In this document: positions 12,401-24,903 of the stretch, piece after piece | Layout: every line of letters starts with the position of its first letter | Position numbering within the stretch: position 1 is the stretch's first letter | DNA from: Lineus longissimus | Lineage: Eukaryota; Nemertea; Pilidiophora; Heteronemertea; Lineidae | Assembly (NCBI RefSeq): GCF_910592395.1 | Contig: NC_088319.1 | Coordinates: 17,298,001 to 17,362,000 of the forward strand | Reading direction: 5' to 3' | Length of the DNA stretch: 64,000 nt | The notes under the pieces: model-generated | Told to the model about the DNA's origin: nothing | The model's input: only the letters and a program-made list of their open reading frames with translations | The model's database searches: none | Made by a program: the position numbers and the translations under genes

Positions 12401-15400
12401 CATGTTCCTCTGGAATGAAGACATTTCATAACTTAGCTACTTCAACCCAAATATTACAATTAGTGGGGAGAGTCGCTTATCCTGACAAAATATCTCTGAT
12501 CAAACAGAACAAACATTGCATTGAAACTCCAACAACAAATTCGCAATATCTCGACAGGACTATAATATTCAAACTTAGGCCAACATACTAACTCTGGAGT
12601 GAAGTTCTTGAGAGCCGCGGAGATGAAGAGACTATCCTCAGTCGTCTTGGTCTTGAGGCGAATACTACGACAGCGTTCTCTGACGCAGTCCAAGCAGAGC
12701 ATATCACTGGTCAGCCTTGGTCCACCATCGTACTTGCAATAGAGAAGGTCTGCCTGAAGATGTGAAAGGAATAATCGCATGGAATTCAAACATTTCCACC
12801 GAAGTGGTGAGCTGCTTTGGGGTGAAGTTAGGGATAGAGGAACAATGGGAAAATGGTGTATACCATGCTGTAGGTCCTAGATTGTCTAATCGAGACTGTT
12901 CGGGTAGACCTCAAATTACGTCCAAAAACCTCTACTGGGGCCTTGTGTTTCAGGCATCCATAAACTTACCCCTCTTGTGTTGACACACTTGAATTTGGTG
13001 ACTATGTCTGGGTTCAGCTTCTTGTGCACACAAAGCAATGCTGTGTTTTCAATTTTCTTCACGTTGTCAACATCCGTCAGCCATTTTGACAACCACTCCG
13101 TGCTCAGCCACTCATAGTCACAATCTGAAAAATCGTCCATCGAAAATCGTATTCATAAGTCATATTTCACATTTTGTACTCGAGTATGTGGAAGCATCTT
13201 TGTACATAATCTTGACTTGTTTTACTCAGCTGGATAGCACTTCTGAACAAGAACGACAACCATGCATGCGAGCCCTTACCCTTTGTGAGCTGTATCAGGT
13301 GATACATGGTCTTGATTTCTTCCTGCTTTGCTTTACCAGTAGCTACATTCCTGTCCTGAAATCGGATCAAATATCACACATCAGTCCTGTTATTGCTTCA
13401 TCAACATTTCACAAATTGAAGCCCATAAAGGGTTAAAAACAACTTCAAAATGCAGTATCGCCCTCTTTACAGGGGTTGGGTTTGAATATCTGACAGCTCT
13501 CAAAAATGCATTTTCTAGGAGCATGCCTCCTACCAACACAAGGCAAACACTGTTAAGAGCAGATATCCTTCAACCATTGAGCAGTACCTACCCTCATCTC
13601 CACCATTTCTTTGCACCACTCCTCAAAGCTGACATTATCCTTGGCGACATGCTCCTGGACTGATACTGGGATATCATAGCCAATGGCGTCTGTAGACTGG
13701 CCTAGTTCATCTGCTTTCTTGTAGTAGACCAACATGTAGGCGTTCTTGGAGGCATGTGTGCCCTTCATCAAGCGGGGCTTCTTGCTGGGCTTGGCGGCAT
13801 TGTCTATAGAAAATGTAAATATCTTGTTGAAAATGGAGTAATCAGAAATTTTTTCTGAATTCATTTGCTAAATTGGGGACATCTGGTGCCTCTTACACCA
13901 AAACCATGCAATTGAAAGTCTGGTGGAACCACTCAGCTACTAATCTCCAAGTTCTTACCTGGGTTCACCTCTATCTCCTCTTCATTGCCAAGCTGAAGAT
14001 TATTGCCCTTCATCTTCTCAACTTCCTCATCATTGAACTTGTACCAGGCTGCATTCTTCTTGTCCTTGATATGGGCGATGTAATGGCCACTGTAAGCTGT
14101 TGGACCACGGTGGATTAGAACGGCTTTCAGTTCGTATTTGTACGGCTCGGCATTTTCTGTAAAATGAAGAGATTCAATTAAAAAAAGGTTTTCTTTTCTC
14201 ATGTTATCAAATGCACTAGAGTTGAAATGTTCACATTTTCCTCCCGAATTGCAGAAACCAACCGGCTAAGAATATTCTTGGCTTACAGTACTCAAAAAGT
14301 AAACTTTTGGTCACAGCAGACATCGTCTCTAAGAGGCATCATGCTAGACAGAGTTATCAAACTCTTTCTAGCACTGACTGGCTGGCTTTCCAGGCAGTGC
14401 GACAAAGAGACATATACTGCCCTTGGGTCCAGCTACTCTCTTGACAATACGTACCAACGTCATGGTCCAAATACTGACTCATATCAATCTCCTCGGGAAA
14501 CTGAATGCACGTGTTTAACTTTTTCTTGTGGCCCGTATTTCTATCAAATACAAATCTGAGTAGTTGTAGATTAAGTACTCTTGGGAGATGAGTCAACGCT
14601 ATCTTCCTTCCAGCATTCTGCTTTGACTGGCACACATGACACATATATTGGTTGTCGCCCTCCAACTTCTCTTCCTGAAGAGAAAAACAAGAAAATCTCA
14701 CACAAAAATGCCACGGAGGGGTTGGTTTATGGCTTGGATTCTTTCTTTCGTGTATCTAATGTAAAATCAAAGTGTCAAAAACAATATTATTGTGGTTTCC
14801 AGTCGTCTAAAGGCATAACAGACTCACCTTCAGGAACTCTTCTAAACACTGATGAAGGTCTTTGTGACCTTTGATGTTCAAGTCAAGCTCATAGAATTTT
14901 GAAGGACGCTTGGAGACGTTTCCACATTTGGTGCATCTGGAAATTCAAATGTATAGAAACAACTGAAAACATCATCCCTACCGGTATACACACTTAGGGT
15001 CTTATTCTTCCCCAAAAGGTCATCACTAGGAATCTGTTCTAGTCATGGTAGCATGACATCAAGAGGCAACAGACATATCTTGTAGTTTACACAACCCCAC
15101 CGCCTCTCAAAATATATCCTCTCCCTTGCGTGTTACTTGGACAGGATTCACAGCTTCTTTCATCTGCACTGGTGGACTTGATAATGATGTCCAGATCCGG
15201 GAAGCTGTTCACAGCATTTATCATAAAGTTGTTCTCACCTTGTAACATAGGCATATTCTCCAGAAAACAACTCCTGCACAATGCTCCGGACGAGAGGATT
15301 CATCTGAGAGGATAACATGTCTTCTAAGAGTGAGATGAAGAGCTTGCTGAACTCCTGGGCGTCCTGCTGCTGCATCGTGTCCAGACCAAGTGAGTTGATG

Positions 15401-16216
15401 AACGGTGTCGGGTCAATGTATCGACGCATACTCTTCTCGAGCAAGGCGAAGACTAGTTGTAAGTGGCCGCAGATAGTTTGTGGGTCAGATGACGAGTCTT
15501 TATCTGACTTTGATGGCTCTTCTTCATACTGATAGATTGCTGCACGGAATATGGGGTTGTGGAACCAGACTTGGAGGAGCGAGTTGACGTAACAGGTGGC
15601 ACCGAGGTTCTTTAGACCAACAAACAAATTCTGGAAGAGACAGAGTTGATAACAATTCAAAAGTATATAAACGTTTTTTGAGGTCTGTTAGAGTCATCAA
15701 AGATCGACTGTCGGTTGTTGTATTGTAACTAAATATTTTGACTTAGCAAAGCTCTTTAATGGATATCAGGCCTCAGGGTTTGTTTTACTAAGGTTACATC
15801 AGTGGCCAACAGCCGAAGACATTTTGAGCTGAGCCTGAAGTCTCACATCCATTTTACTCATGATTTCATCTGAGTTTACTTTCAATCAACTACGCTCTTT
15901 GCTGATTACTCCTCTTGTCTCAAACATGTCTGTTTGGTACCTTTTGTCTCCTCTCTGTCTCTGGATCTTCGATGTCGTGCCAGTTCTCATCAGCGATCTC
16001 TCCAAGCCATTCCTTCTCTCCTAAGCCAATCAAGCACATAGGATTGCCCTTACAGTTGCGGCGCTGTCCAGTGTGGTCACACCGCTTCAGGTTGAGACGA
16101 TATGCCAGCTGGACGTGCTCTTCCTGGATGTCAGCTGGGTCAGTCGTCTCAGCCCATTTCCAGGCCAACTTTTCAACATTAGCTTTTGATGGACCTTTTG
16201 AAGATTTAGGAGGCAT
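9446..16216 (-). CDS. USP48: Ubiquitin carboxyl-terminal hydrolase 48 (nuclear deubiquitinase)
   Basis: Complement join: 9446..9670, 9774..9965, 10061..10364, 10631..10750, 11017..11192, 11397..11521, 11697..12409, 12593..12753, 12970..13124, 13280..13355, 13592..13803, 13959..14156, 14455..14674, 14828..14936, 15239..15630, 15941..16216. All junctions are GT-AG, phases agree, and the frame gives 1,217 aa (human is about 1,035). The catalytic Cys is about residue 105 in [10 protein letters not shown] and the His about 357 in YSGHYIAH. Zinc-knuckle cysteines occur in CTKCG and CHVCQSKQ. Then follow DUSP-type segments, the nuclear signal KKRKR (about 1083) and a C-terminal ubiquitin-like fold (FSVAPFDQ). 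In vertebrates USP48 cleaves ubiquitin from nuclear targets including histone H2A and regulates RelA. The extra length is mostly a Ser/Asp/Glu-rich insert in the 713 nt exon. The start matches the family N terminus (LAWKWAET) and sits 4 nt after an acceptor, so a 5' UTR intron is likely. Confidence 0.96.
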
Positions 16217-17466
16217 CACTCTAGAAAAGAAGAAGAAAGAATTGGCAAAGTTTGGACTTTGTCCTTGGACAGTTGGAGTGTTGCAAAGACTGTGCAATGC
16301 ATTGCATTGCCTGGCATGCGCGGCATGGGGCTGGGAGAAAAAAGTCCAGAGCGTATGCACACTCAGGCCACTGCCTCTGTTTGCGGAGCAACTGCAGAAT
16401 ACCCGGGACACTCTGTGCTAAATGATAGGAATGTGGACATAATGTACAGAGGGACAGAGTGTACATAATGTACAGAGCTACTACTGTCCCGGCTATTCTG
16501 TAGTTAGGCCGTGATCGCGACAGTGTAGCCTAAAAGTCATGAAAGTCAAGTGTTTGTCATGATTCACTCAGGCTTGAGGCTTTACCACAAGTCATGGAAA
16601 AGCAGAGAAAGGCAAATATCTCAGAGACGAAAATTAGCATCGTATTCAACTAATATCTTATTGGTAGAACTTTTATCATTCTTTTTTTTACACGTACAGT
16701 TGTAAGATTTAGTCCTTGGAGAACGAAGCAAATAGGGGAATTTGAACATCAAAACTCAGAAATTTGTCCCAAGACCGCCATGTTGTTTACGAGCTTCGCG
16801 CCCTCAAGATTCATAAATATCATCGATAAAAATAAGACAATTTGCTGTCACTTGCAAAAGTTTAACTTAATAGACTTGCCTGTGCTTTTAAATATTTTTG
16901 ATAAATTCACTATTTTATTTTGATCAGAAAAAGGATCACACTAAACAGCGTCAACCAGCGTCCACCAGCGTCCACCGGATTTCATATTTAAAGTCAACAA
17001 AATATCTGATCTAATGGTCATAAACGAAATAAGCAGGACATTTTCCAAATTTTCTTATCGTTTCATGACATTTGTGTGCTAGATTAGCGAGTTATTGTAT
17101 AAAATGTACCAGCGTCCACCACCCAGTCGGCGGCCTTGATGACTTTATAAGGTCTGACTTTAAACCTGGTGGACGCTGGTTGACGCTGTTTAGAATGACC
17201 GCAGAAAAGAAAAGGTCCCGGATGAATTTACATTGGTTTCAAAATGGTGGTCCCTCATTTCATTGGAACCATTTCATTTCACTCCTAACAAAATATTCAT
17301 GATATTGTTGCCCTATTTTGTATATTTAGAGCTCTTTTTAATCGTTATGTACCAGCTCTTCGTGAAGGCAAGTTAAACAATCAATGAATGATGTTGTTAT
17401 TTCGAAAAAGTCGAACACACAAGCTCTACCTTTGAAATTGGATTACCAAAACAGTAAACATTTAAA
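16217..17466. promoter_or_regulatory. Divergent USP48 / LEKR1 intergenic region
   Basis: The two start codons face away from each other across 1.25 kb, so the promoters of both genes must lie here or in 5' UTR introns. A minus-strand acceptor with a long pyrimidine tract at 16221-16240 precedes the USP48 start, so its first exon is non-coding and further upstream. No TATA box is evident. A 253 bp inverted-repeat element occupies 16941-17193. Confidence 0.6.
16941..17193. mobile_element. 253 bp MITE-like element with perfect 28 bp terminal inverted repeats
   Basis: Bases 16941-16968 (CTAAACAGCGTCAACCAGCG and the next eight bases) are the exact reverse complement of 17166-17193. The sub-motif CAGCGTCCACC also recurs at 16966-16976 and near 17110. 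No coding capacity is seen and no clean target-site duplication was found. The size and ends fit a non-autonomous DNA transposon. It ends about 270 bp before the LEKR1 start codon. Confidence 0.8.
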
Positions 17467-20400
17467 ATGGCAGAGGAGTCCCTAGAACGTCACATACCAG
17501 AGCATCCACTGCCATCAGAGATACAGAAGATGCAGAAAGATGACACTGTTTGTAAATTCTGTGGTGTCAGTTACCTCATCCATCATGAGATGAAGCTGCT
17601 GGAGGAGCGGGTGAAAGCTGCTGAGGAGGAGTTGAAGTATTATAAAGGTACATACGATACATGTACTTGTCTTTCTCATCCCATGTCATGTGTCATCTCC
17701 CGCACCGCTAGGACCTTGATTGAATAGACACTTCATATTGAGTGTCTTGCTTCAAATGTGGGTGTTGATGTGGCTGTCCTTTCTTTGTGTTGGACGAACA
17801 TTTGTTTGTCTGTTTAATTGTGACATTGTATTGTAGTGAGTTTTGGACAATGGACCAGCCCAAATTCTGTAGCATGGTAGATGGTGCTCATTGCAACTGA
17901 ATTCACAAGTCCATAAAACTCAAAGGATTGGTCAGCTTGGTTATTGAGGCTGGTGGTTGGGTTGTTTTCTTGAGTCTGTTTAATTATCATATCTTTCTAA
18001 TGAAACCATTTCTTCTATAGGGACAACATTTTTACCTTGTCCCTGAAATATTCGATTGATTTTGCAGGTGCTGTAGAGAGGGAGGTCCAGTTGAAGGAGG
18101 AGGTGCGAAGATATCAGGACGCCGTGGAAGAGTATCAGAAAACACTACGGATGAAGGAGGCCTTGTAAGTCTTCAAGAGGATTCAGTCAACATCCAAGTT
18201 GGAGACAAGTTTTCAAACTGATTTTACTGAACGACAATTTGGTGGTGTAAAGATTCATATTTCTGTTTGTCTAGGCTTCATAAGAGTAGTTTTATCTGAC
18301 AGTTAATCTGTGTTTGTATGACAGAATTCACTTTGTCTTCTCTCCTGGTGTCTTGAAAGATACACATGATGTTCTTTGCATGTTCAAAGAATAATGTTTT
18401 TCATGCATATTTCAGAATATCGACATTGACGTCGGATAGTAAAGTATTAGATGATGAAATACTGGACTTGAAGAAAACCAAGCAGGTCCTTGAGGATAAA
18501 CTAGTAGAAGCAATACGCGACGGCGAAAAATATAAGTAAGTGGTCTCAACTAGAATGGTAACGTGTCTCAAACAATAGCACTCCATTTGCTTCAACCCCT
18601 TCTCCAGAACCTTGTAGCTAAATACTACGCTCTATTGCACAAATAACATGAAAACTGGGACAGCATATCAGGTATAACTGTTGCATGTTTAGCCTCTTTG
18701 TACACTGTATGCAATTTAGTGAAACGATCTACACGTAATTGAAATATTTTTCAGGTTGTCGCACACCTCATTAGTCGCTAGACTGCCAGACATACAGCGT
18801 CTTGTTACCAATCAGAAAGCTGCCCTGGTCTACATCAAGTCACAAGTTAAAGATTCAGACCGATTTCTCCAAGAAAGAAGCGAACAGATGAATGCTGTGA
18901 TGTCGGAGTTCTGTCAGAAACAAAAGCAGGGTAGGTAGGATGTTCCGTGTTCATGCTCCGGTCCTATTTTCATGTCTTGCATGTCTTGAATGAAAAATGT
19001 TGTTAATAGCTTCAGCTGTCGGTTATAAGAGTGTCACTGTTGAAGACTTAGTGTAGTAATATACCAATATATCCGAACTAAGGCGATAGTTTGGCACCTT
19101 TCCCATCTTCAAATTGTCAAATTTCAGTTCAATCGATGATGGAGGTGCAGGTGTCCTCCCTTCAAGCCCAGAACCTGTCTCTCCAAGAGAAAGACGAGAA
19201 AATCAGACAGGAACGAGAAGGGGAAGTTGAACACATGAAACATCTCAAGCAGGTGGAGAATGAGTTTAAGGATTTACAGCAGAAATATGCCCGGCTTGAG
19301 AAGGACTTGCAAGGTAGGATGTATGAAGAGTTTGACTGGTGATTGTGAAGCCATTTACTGTAAATGCTCACAATCATATTATTTTCACAATTTGGGAAGC
19401 AAACACGAATATAGAACTCGCTATAAAACTCTAATACATTGACCAGTTAATTCTGGCAGCAAACACAGTAGTGAAATGAGCAAATTTGAAAACACTTGGC
19501 TTTTCAAACCTTACTGGAAATTTGGCCTACTGTCCTCAAGAATTGATATTTGCTCACCATATTTTGCAGCCTCTAAAGATTTAGTGGAGAAAGAAATCTC
19601 AAGGAGGAGGATGATCAGTATCCAGGCGGATCAGTATAAAGAACAGCTCAAGTAAGTGAAGGACTGAAGTTCATTTCCTCTGACCTTAATAGGAGATACT
19701 GACTTGGACTCTATCAAGCCATAACTCACTAATACACATTGTCACAAGGTTATAACCAAGTCCAACTAAGTCATGATACAAAAGAGATCAAATGATTTTA
19801 CCTCAAGATTTACCATGAATACTGGATGAAAGTAGTCCTAGCTTGGCCCCAGGAAATCATTTACAACCATAAGTACAGGTTATTCAAGGATATCACTGCA
19901 TAAGGCACCAGCCGACTAGGCTGTTCGACATTTCTGCTTTTGTATTTTTCAGTTCCAAGACGAAGGAAACGGAGAACATTTTGTCAGCAGGAAGGACGAA
20001 TGAGAAGAGTCTTGCTCAAAGCATTGAAATGTAAGTTACAGGGTGATACCTCATCCATCACTCATCCAAGTTTGTCTTATCAGGTCAGTCGCAATGAGAA
20101 GGCTGGAATTAAGTTTTTTGACTTCTTTTTTTGTATGTTAATTGCTTCGAGACAGTTACACCATCTTTTCCCTCTTCACCTGAAGTATTTCAGTTGATAA
20201 CTTCACCATATTTTCAGCTTACAAGACAAACTTCGTAACAAAGAAACAGAGTGGAGAGAAGTGAAGGCAGAGTGTCTAAAGTTGATGAGACAGACAGAGG
20301 AGCACAAGGCCCGGGGAGACGAAATCAGCAGGAAAGTCGCCATGTCTCAAGGTATCTGCCTTACTTGAAATATTCATCGCATCCGCTGGCTGACAGCCAT

Positions 20401-22497
20401 GTTGGTGCCTGGTAGAAAATGCAACAGAGTGTGTAAATTTCCATGTTGGCGAACATCTCGGTGAAAAAATAATGTCACCTTGATCAAGTAAGAAACTGTT
20501 GTTTTGTCAATAAATAATGTATTCCATTCTGTCATAGGTGAAAGAGAGGAGTTAAAGGAGTCATTAATACGAAGTCAGGATGAGTTGATGTCACTAAAAG
20601 CTGAGCGTGAGGCCATGATCTCGGCTCATCAAAATCGTATTGAACAGCTGCGAGAGAGCTTCAAAAACAAGATGGCAGAGGCAGAGAAATGGCCAGAAAA
20701 GGTTGGTTTGTAGTGGTAGGGTTGTAAATGGGGTCATTCTGACTCCATTTTCACCCAGGAAATCCATCCGAAATACTCATGTTTCCCTCTTTGATAGGCT
20801 ATTTTGCATGCCCTGGCACTGGAATGCCAGTTTTAACCCTTTTCAAATATCATGGCCTAAGAAGTGACTTGTCCATTAACTGATGTTCCCCTTTCTGGTA
20901 CCGAACTCATAGTATTCAGATAACAAGTTGGACATCTCCACCACTAGACCACATGGCCCTCATTCAGCAGTTGTAGTGGATCACATTACCTACATATTGT
21001 GTGTATCTTGTTGCAGATGGAGGAGATGCTACGACGAGAGCGGGAGAAACATGTTCAAGAACTACAGTTACTAGAGGAGAAACTGAGGGAAAACTTTGTT
21101 ATGGTAAGAAATGTTTTGGGATCGATCTTTGGAATTGAGCTGCAGCTTTGGAGGTCAAGCCACTTATCTTTTGAGGATGTCCATGTCATGTCTACAAGTA
21201 CTTTAGCATTAGACCCAGTTGTTTTGTCCAGTGTTACATCAAGTGATGCTTCCACTTTAGATCAAAACATTCCGTTTTAGGAAATGCAGATTGAGAAACA
21301 GAAACACCAGCAGTTGATTGATCGGTATGCAAAGGAAGCCAAGGAAACAGAAAATAAGGTCAGTAATCACTTGGTTGCGATGCTGGTGCCAGTTTACGAA
21401 GAATGAACCAACAATAGGGGATTGCCAATTTTGAACATGAATTTTTGTTCGTCAAACTTTCTCCAAATGTACCCATGGACACATTTTACTCTTCCAAGAT
21501 CTTCTTTGCTTTCACACCCGACTGCTATATACCTAGCGGTCATTCAAAGTCTACCTGACACATACAACTTGGTCACCATCATAGTCTTCTGACCTGATGT
21601 CAGTGTCCAAGTTGGTGGACACACAGGTGTCTGCTCCTTTCTTCAAGAAACCATGTGACATGCACTTCAACACTTCATTAGAATTTCACATTCCAGTTGA
21701 AATCACAGCTGCTGTCATCTGTGCACCACACGCACAAGGCTGAGGTGGAAGACTTGCAGAGGTTGCTGAAAGAAACGAGAGAAAGAGCCAAGACTATGGA
21801 GGAGCAGCTGAGAGCAGAGGTTGAAAGTCTCAAGAAGATCATTCGCGATTTGGAGGAAAGACTCGGTAAGAAATGAGAAAATTTTGGAAAAAATCGTGGC
21901 TGTGCGCAGTTTGTTGCTCTTACTGCACTCTGTATTCGAAGATGTTCCATTTGCTGAGAAGTAACACTCTGATTCAATATATTTCCAATTTCAGGTCGTG
22001 TTGATCTTGGTAGTCAGGAGAAGGTTGTCGCATTACAACTTGAAGGAAAGGAAAAAGACACTGAAATTCTTAATCTGAAAAACGAGTTAAACATTCAGGA
22101 AAAAAAGCTAGCTGACTTGAAAGAGGAGGTGGGATTTCTCCAGGACACTGTCCGTAGCGAATGTGAAGAACGCTTCGAGTTGACAGAAGCTCTAGGCTTA
22201 GCAAGAGAGGAACTTTTGACACTAAAGAAGCCAGCTGGGGGTTATCAGACCCCAACACACGCTTCCCGCACGTCTAGCGTGTCGTCATTATCAGAACAAT
22301 CACGCAGGGGAAGTTTGAATGGTGTGGTGCCTCCACCACATCCACCTGTGGCACAGTCCTCACAACGAGAGCCTGTCAATTCAACAACCATGGGTTTTGA
22401 AGGAGAACCTGTTGCAAGTGTTTCTAAGAATAAATTTAAGGGGAAGAGTATGAATGATAGTCGGAAACGAATCGCGGCAGCTGTTGGTCGTCCATAG
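17467..22497 (+). CDS. LEKR1: LEKR1-like coiled-coil protein
   Basis: Join: 17467..17647, 18068..18164, 18416..18535, 18755..18930, 19128..19313, 19570..19651, 19953..20030, 20218..20351, 20538..20701, 21017..21103, 21281..21358, 21697..21865, 21995..22497. Every junction is GT-AG with matching phase, giving 684 aa. The N terminus (LPSEIQKMQKDDTVCKFCGV followed by SYLIHHE) resembles the start of vertebrate LEKR1 as I recall it, which is the basis of the name. Residues from about 45 to 590 are an almost unbroken Glu/Lys/Gln/Leu-rich coiled coil. The last 80 residues are Ser/Pro-rich and basic, ending RKRIAAAVGRP. C29-X2-C32-X6-H39-H40 could bind metal. The family's function is poorly known; other long coiled-coil centrosomal or ciliary proteins are the alternative. 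The start is the first in-frame ATG before the conserved block. Confidence 0.78.
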
Positions 22498-23270
22498 CTT
22501 GACTGTGATGTAGAACCTCCATATCCATTACAGAAATGATTTAACTGAACCTATCCGTCCAAAATATTCCAATGGAATTTACATGTATCCTTTCAACAAT
22601 AGAGGGTATGAGCTGTGATCCATGATATCGTAAATGATGCGAAGGTATACTTTTCCCTGGTAGTTAAGCAGATGGTGATACTGCCTGAGGTTCACTGTGA
22701 TAGAATACTGTGACACAGCTGGGAGAGTTTTTCCTCAGTTTCTACTCTGTGAAGATTGCGAATTGCTGTGTACTGTCTGATGGTGAAGATTGCGAAATGA
22801 TTTCCTGTTTTCTGGTGACATGACTGCTTGATTCTGTTTAAAGGTGTTCATTTTATTGGCTGCTGGCATCACATTCAGCCTCAGTACAGCAATGAGTGCG
22901 TCTCAATATGTGTTTTTAAGAGACGCAGTGTACAACAGAAAAGTAAAATGTATTTTATGTCCGGTTCAACTTGTGTCCTGTGTGTGTGATAGGTGCTATT
23001 TTAAATGTAAACAACCAAGTCTGTGTCATTTTGTGTCATCCTGAGAAAATATAGGTTATTTTTGCTTCTCTGACCATGCACAATACTACAAAGCCAGAGA
23101 AATTAGATTTTAAAGGATTTCTTCAGGATGCTTTGTATGAAAGCGAACATGATGTACATCTTCTGGCAACTTGCCTTGTCCTTCAAAAATGACTGTATGT
23201 TAAGTACATCTAGAAATATATTTATTATTTTGAATTGAATGGAATAAAAATGACTGAAAGAGTTCTATCC
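22498..23270 (+). other. LEKR1 3' UTR with poly(A) signal
   Basis: This non-coding stretch follows the LEKR1 stop. AATAAA at 23243-23248 is the likely cleavage signal, implying a 3' UTR of about 0.76 kb. Confidence 0.6.
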
Positions 23271-23418
23271 TTCTTCCGCATATTCTTTTTCTGATCTTAA
23301 ATTGCTTTGCGTCAATTAAAGTTCGCCAGGCTTTAAGTGTCAGTGTGTCAAGGCCTTCACAATCTGAATAGATGAGCAGCTGGCAGAGGTTGATTGTTTC
23401 GTCATCCCACACGGAGAA

Positions 23419-24380
23419 ATGAGACAGTCACAGCCAGGCCAAATCAGTCTTGGCTACTCTGCCAAGTTGTTAACATGGTGAGAGAGATGAGACAGTCACA
23501 GCCAGGCCAAATCAGTCTTGGCTACTCTGCCAAGTTGTTAACATGGTGAGAGAGATGAGACAGTCACAGCCAGTCCGAATCAGTCCTGGCTGCTCCACCG
23601 TGCTGACAACATGATGAGAGAGATGAGACAGTCACAGCCAGGCCGAATCAGTCCTGGCTGCTCCACCGTGTTGACAACATGATGAGAGAGATGAGGCAGT
23701 CACAGCCAGGCCAAATCAGTCCTGGCTGTTCCACCTTGTTGACAACATGATGAGAGAGATGAAACAGTCACAGCCAGGCCGAATCAGTCCTGGCTGCTCC
23801 ACCTTGTTGACAACATGATGAGAGAGATGAGACAGTCACAGCCAGGCCGAATCAGTCCTGGCTGCTCCACCGTGCTGACAACATGATGAGAGAGATGAGA
23901 CAGTCACAGCCAGGCCGAATCAGTCCTGGCTGCTCCACCGTGCTGACAACATGATGAGAGAGATGAGACAGTCACAGCCAGGCCAAATCAGTCCTGGCTG
24001 CTCCACCGTGCTGACAACATGATGAGAGAGATGAGACAGTCACAGCCAGGCCGAATCAGTCCTGGCTGCTCCACCGTGCTGACAACATGATGAGAGAGAT
24101 GAGACAGTCACAGCCAGGCCAAATCAGTCCTGGCTGCTCGACCGTGCTGACAACATGATGAGAGAGATGAGACAGTCACAGTCAGGCCGAATCAGTCCTG
24201 GCTGCTCGACCTTGTTGACAACATGATGAGAGAGATGAGACAGTCACAGCCAGGCCGAATCAGTCCTGGCTGCTCGACCTTGTTGACAACATGCTGAGAG
24301 AGATGAGATGGTCACAGCCAGGCCACATCAGTCTCAGCTGCTCTGCCAAGTTGTCAACATGGTAAGAGAGATGAGACAGT
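23419..24380. repeat. 68 bp hairpin satellite, array 1 (about 14 units)
   Basis: Units carry GAGACAGTCACAGCCAGG, then CCGAATCAGT, then CCTGGCTGCT, and a spacer ending in CAACATG with GAGAGAGAT. Each unit contains the inverted pair CAGCCAGG / CCTGGCTG around a 10 base loop. Spacer type A (CTCTGCCAAGTTGT) appears in the first two units and the last. The middle units are type B (CTCCACCGTGCTGA or close variants). The same satellite recurs about 31 kb away at 55246-57271. Confidence 0.97.
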
Positions 24381-24790
24381 TGACGTGTACCTGCAATACG
24401 CCATTGCCGTAGTGTGTAAACAGATCTATTTTTGGACGAAACTCAGCCCCTCACAAACTTTGGTCCATTTCGCCAATGATGACACTGCTTCTAGACTGTA
24501 CCACAGCACTTTAAGCTGTAGCAGCGCTAAGCAAGAGTCAAGACAAATGTCCACTGCCAGCCGCTGCTGGACCAACCCCCTCGCCCGCCCCCCATCATGA
24601 TATCAGATTCAGAGGCCTGGCTGAGCCCTGTGATTTAGCCAAATTCAATATGATTCTTTTCTACTTTGATGTTAAGGCCCTTGTGTCATGCAGCGTATTC
24701 CGTTGCACCGGTACACAACTTATGTTAAACCGCGACGTCTGCTGCAATTCAAATTGCATATGACGCCAACGGAATTGTGACGACTTTTTT
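24381..24790. other. Unannotated spacer after satellite array 1
   Basis: No gene or clear repeat is seen. The short open frames have no recognisable family. Confidence 0.4.
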
Positions 24791-24903
24791 CGTCTCCAAA
24801 GTTTATTAGTGGTAACCTCGGTATAATTTTTAAGTTGTTTCAAGGTCTTCCCAACCTGACCAGCTAACCAGCTGGCAGAGGGTAGTTGTTTCAGAGTTTT
24901 TAG
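24791..24903 (+). repeat. Dispersed repeat, copy 1 (CCCAACCTGACCAG family)
   Basis: This stretch from CGTCTCCAAAG to TTTCAGAGTTTT is nearly identical to 58229-58338. A shorter relative lies at about 58161-58213, and fragments containing AGCTGGCAGAGGTTG occur near 23373 and 58033. Both full copies follow a 68 bp satellite array, so array and flank may belong to one larger element. Confidence 0.8.

Noticed and set aside
15087-15238. Continuation of USP48 exon 2 reading past its donor
   Set aside because: The frame stays open for about 50 codons, but the conserved sequence jumps to the next exon in phase, so this is intron.
23419-24380. Coding tandem-repeat protein from the 68 bp unit
   Set aside because: 68 is not a multiple of three, so the frame changes every unit and stops recur.
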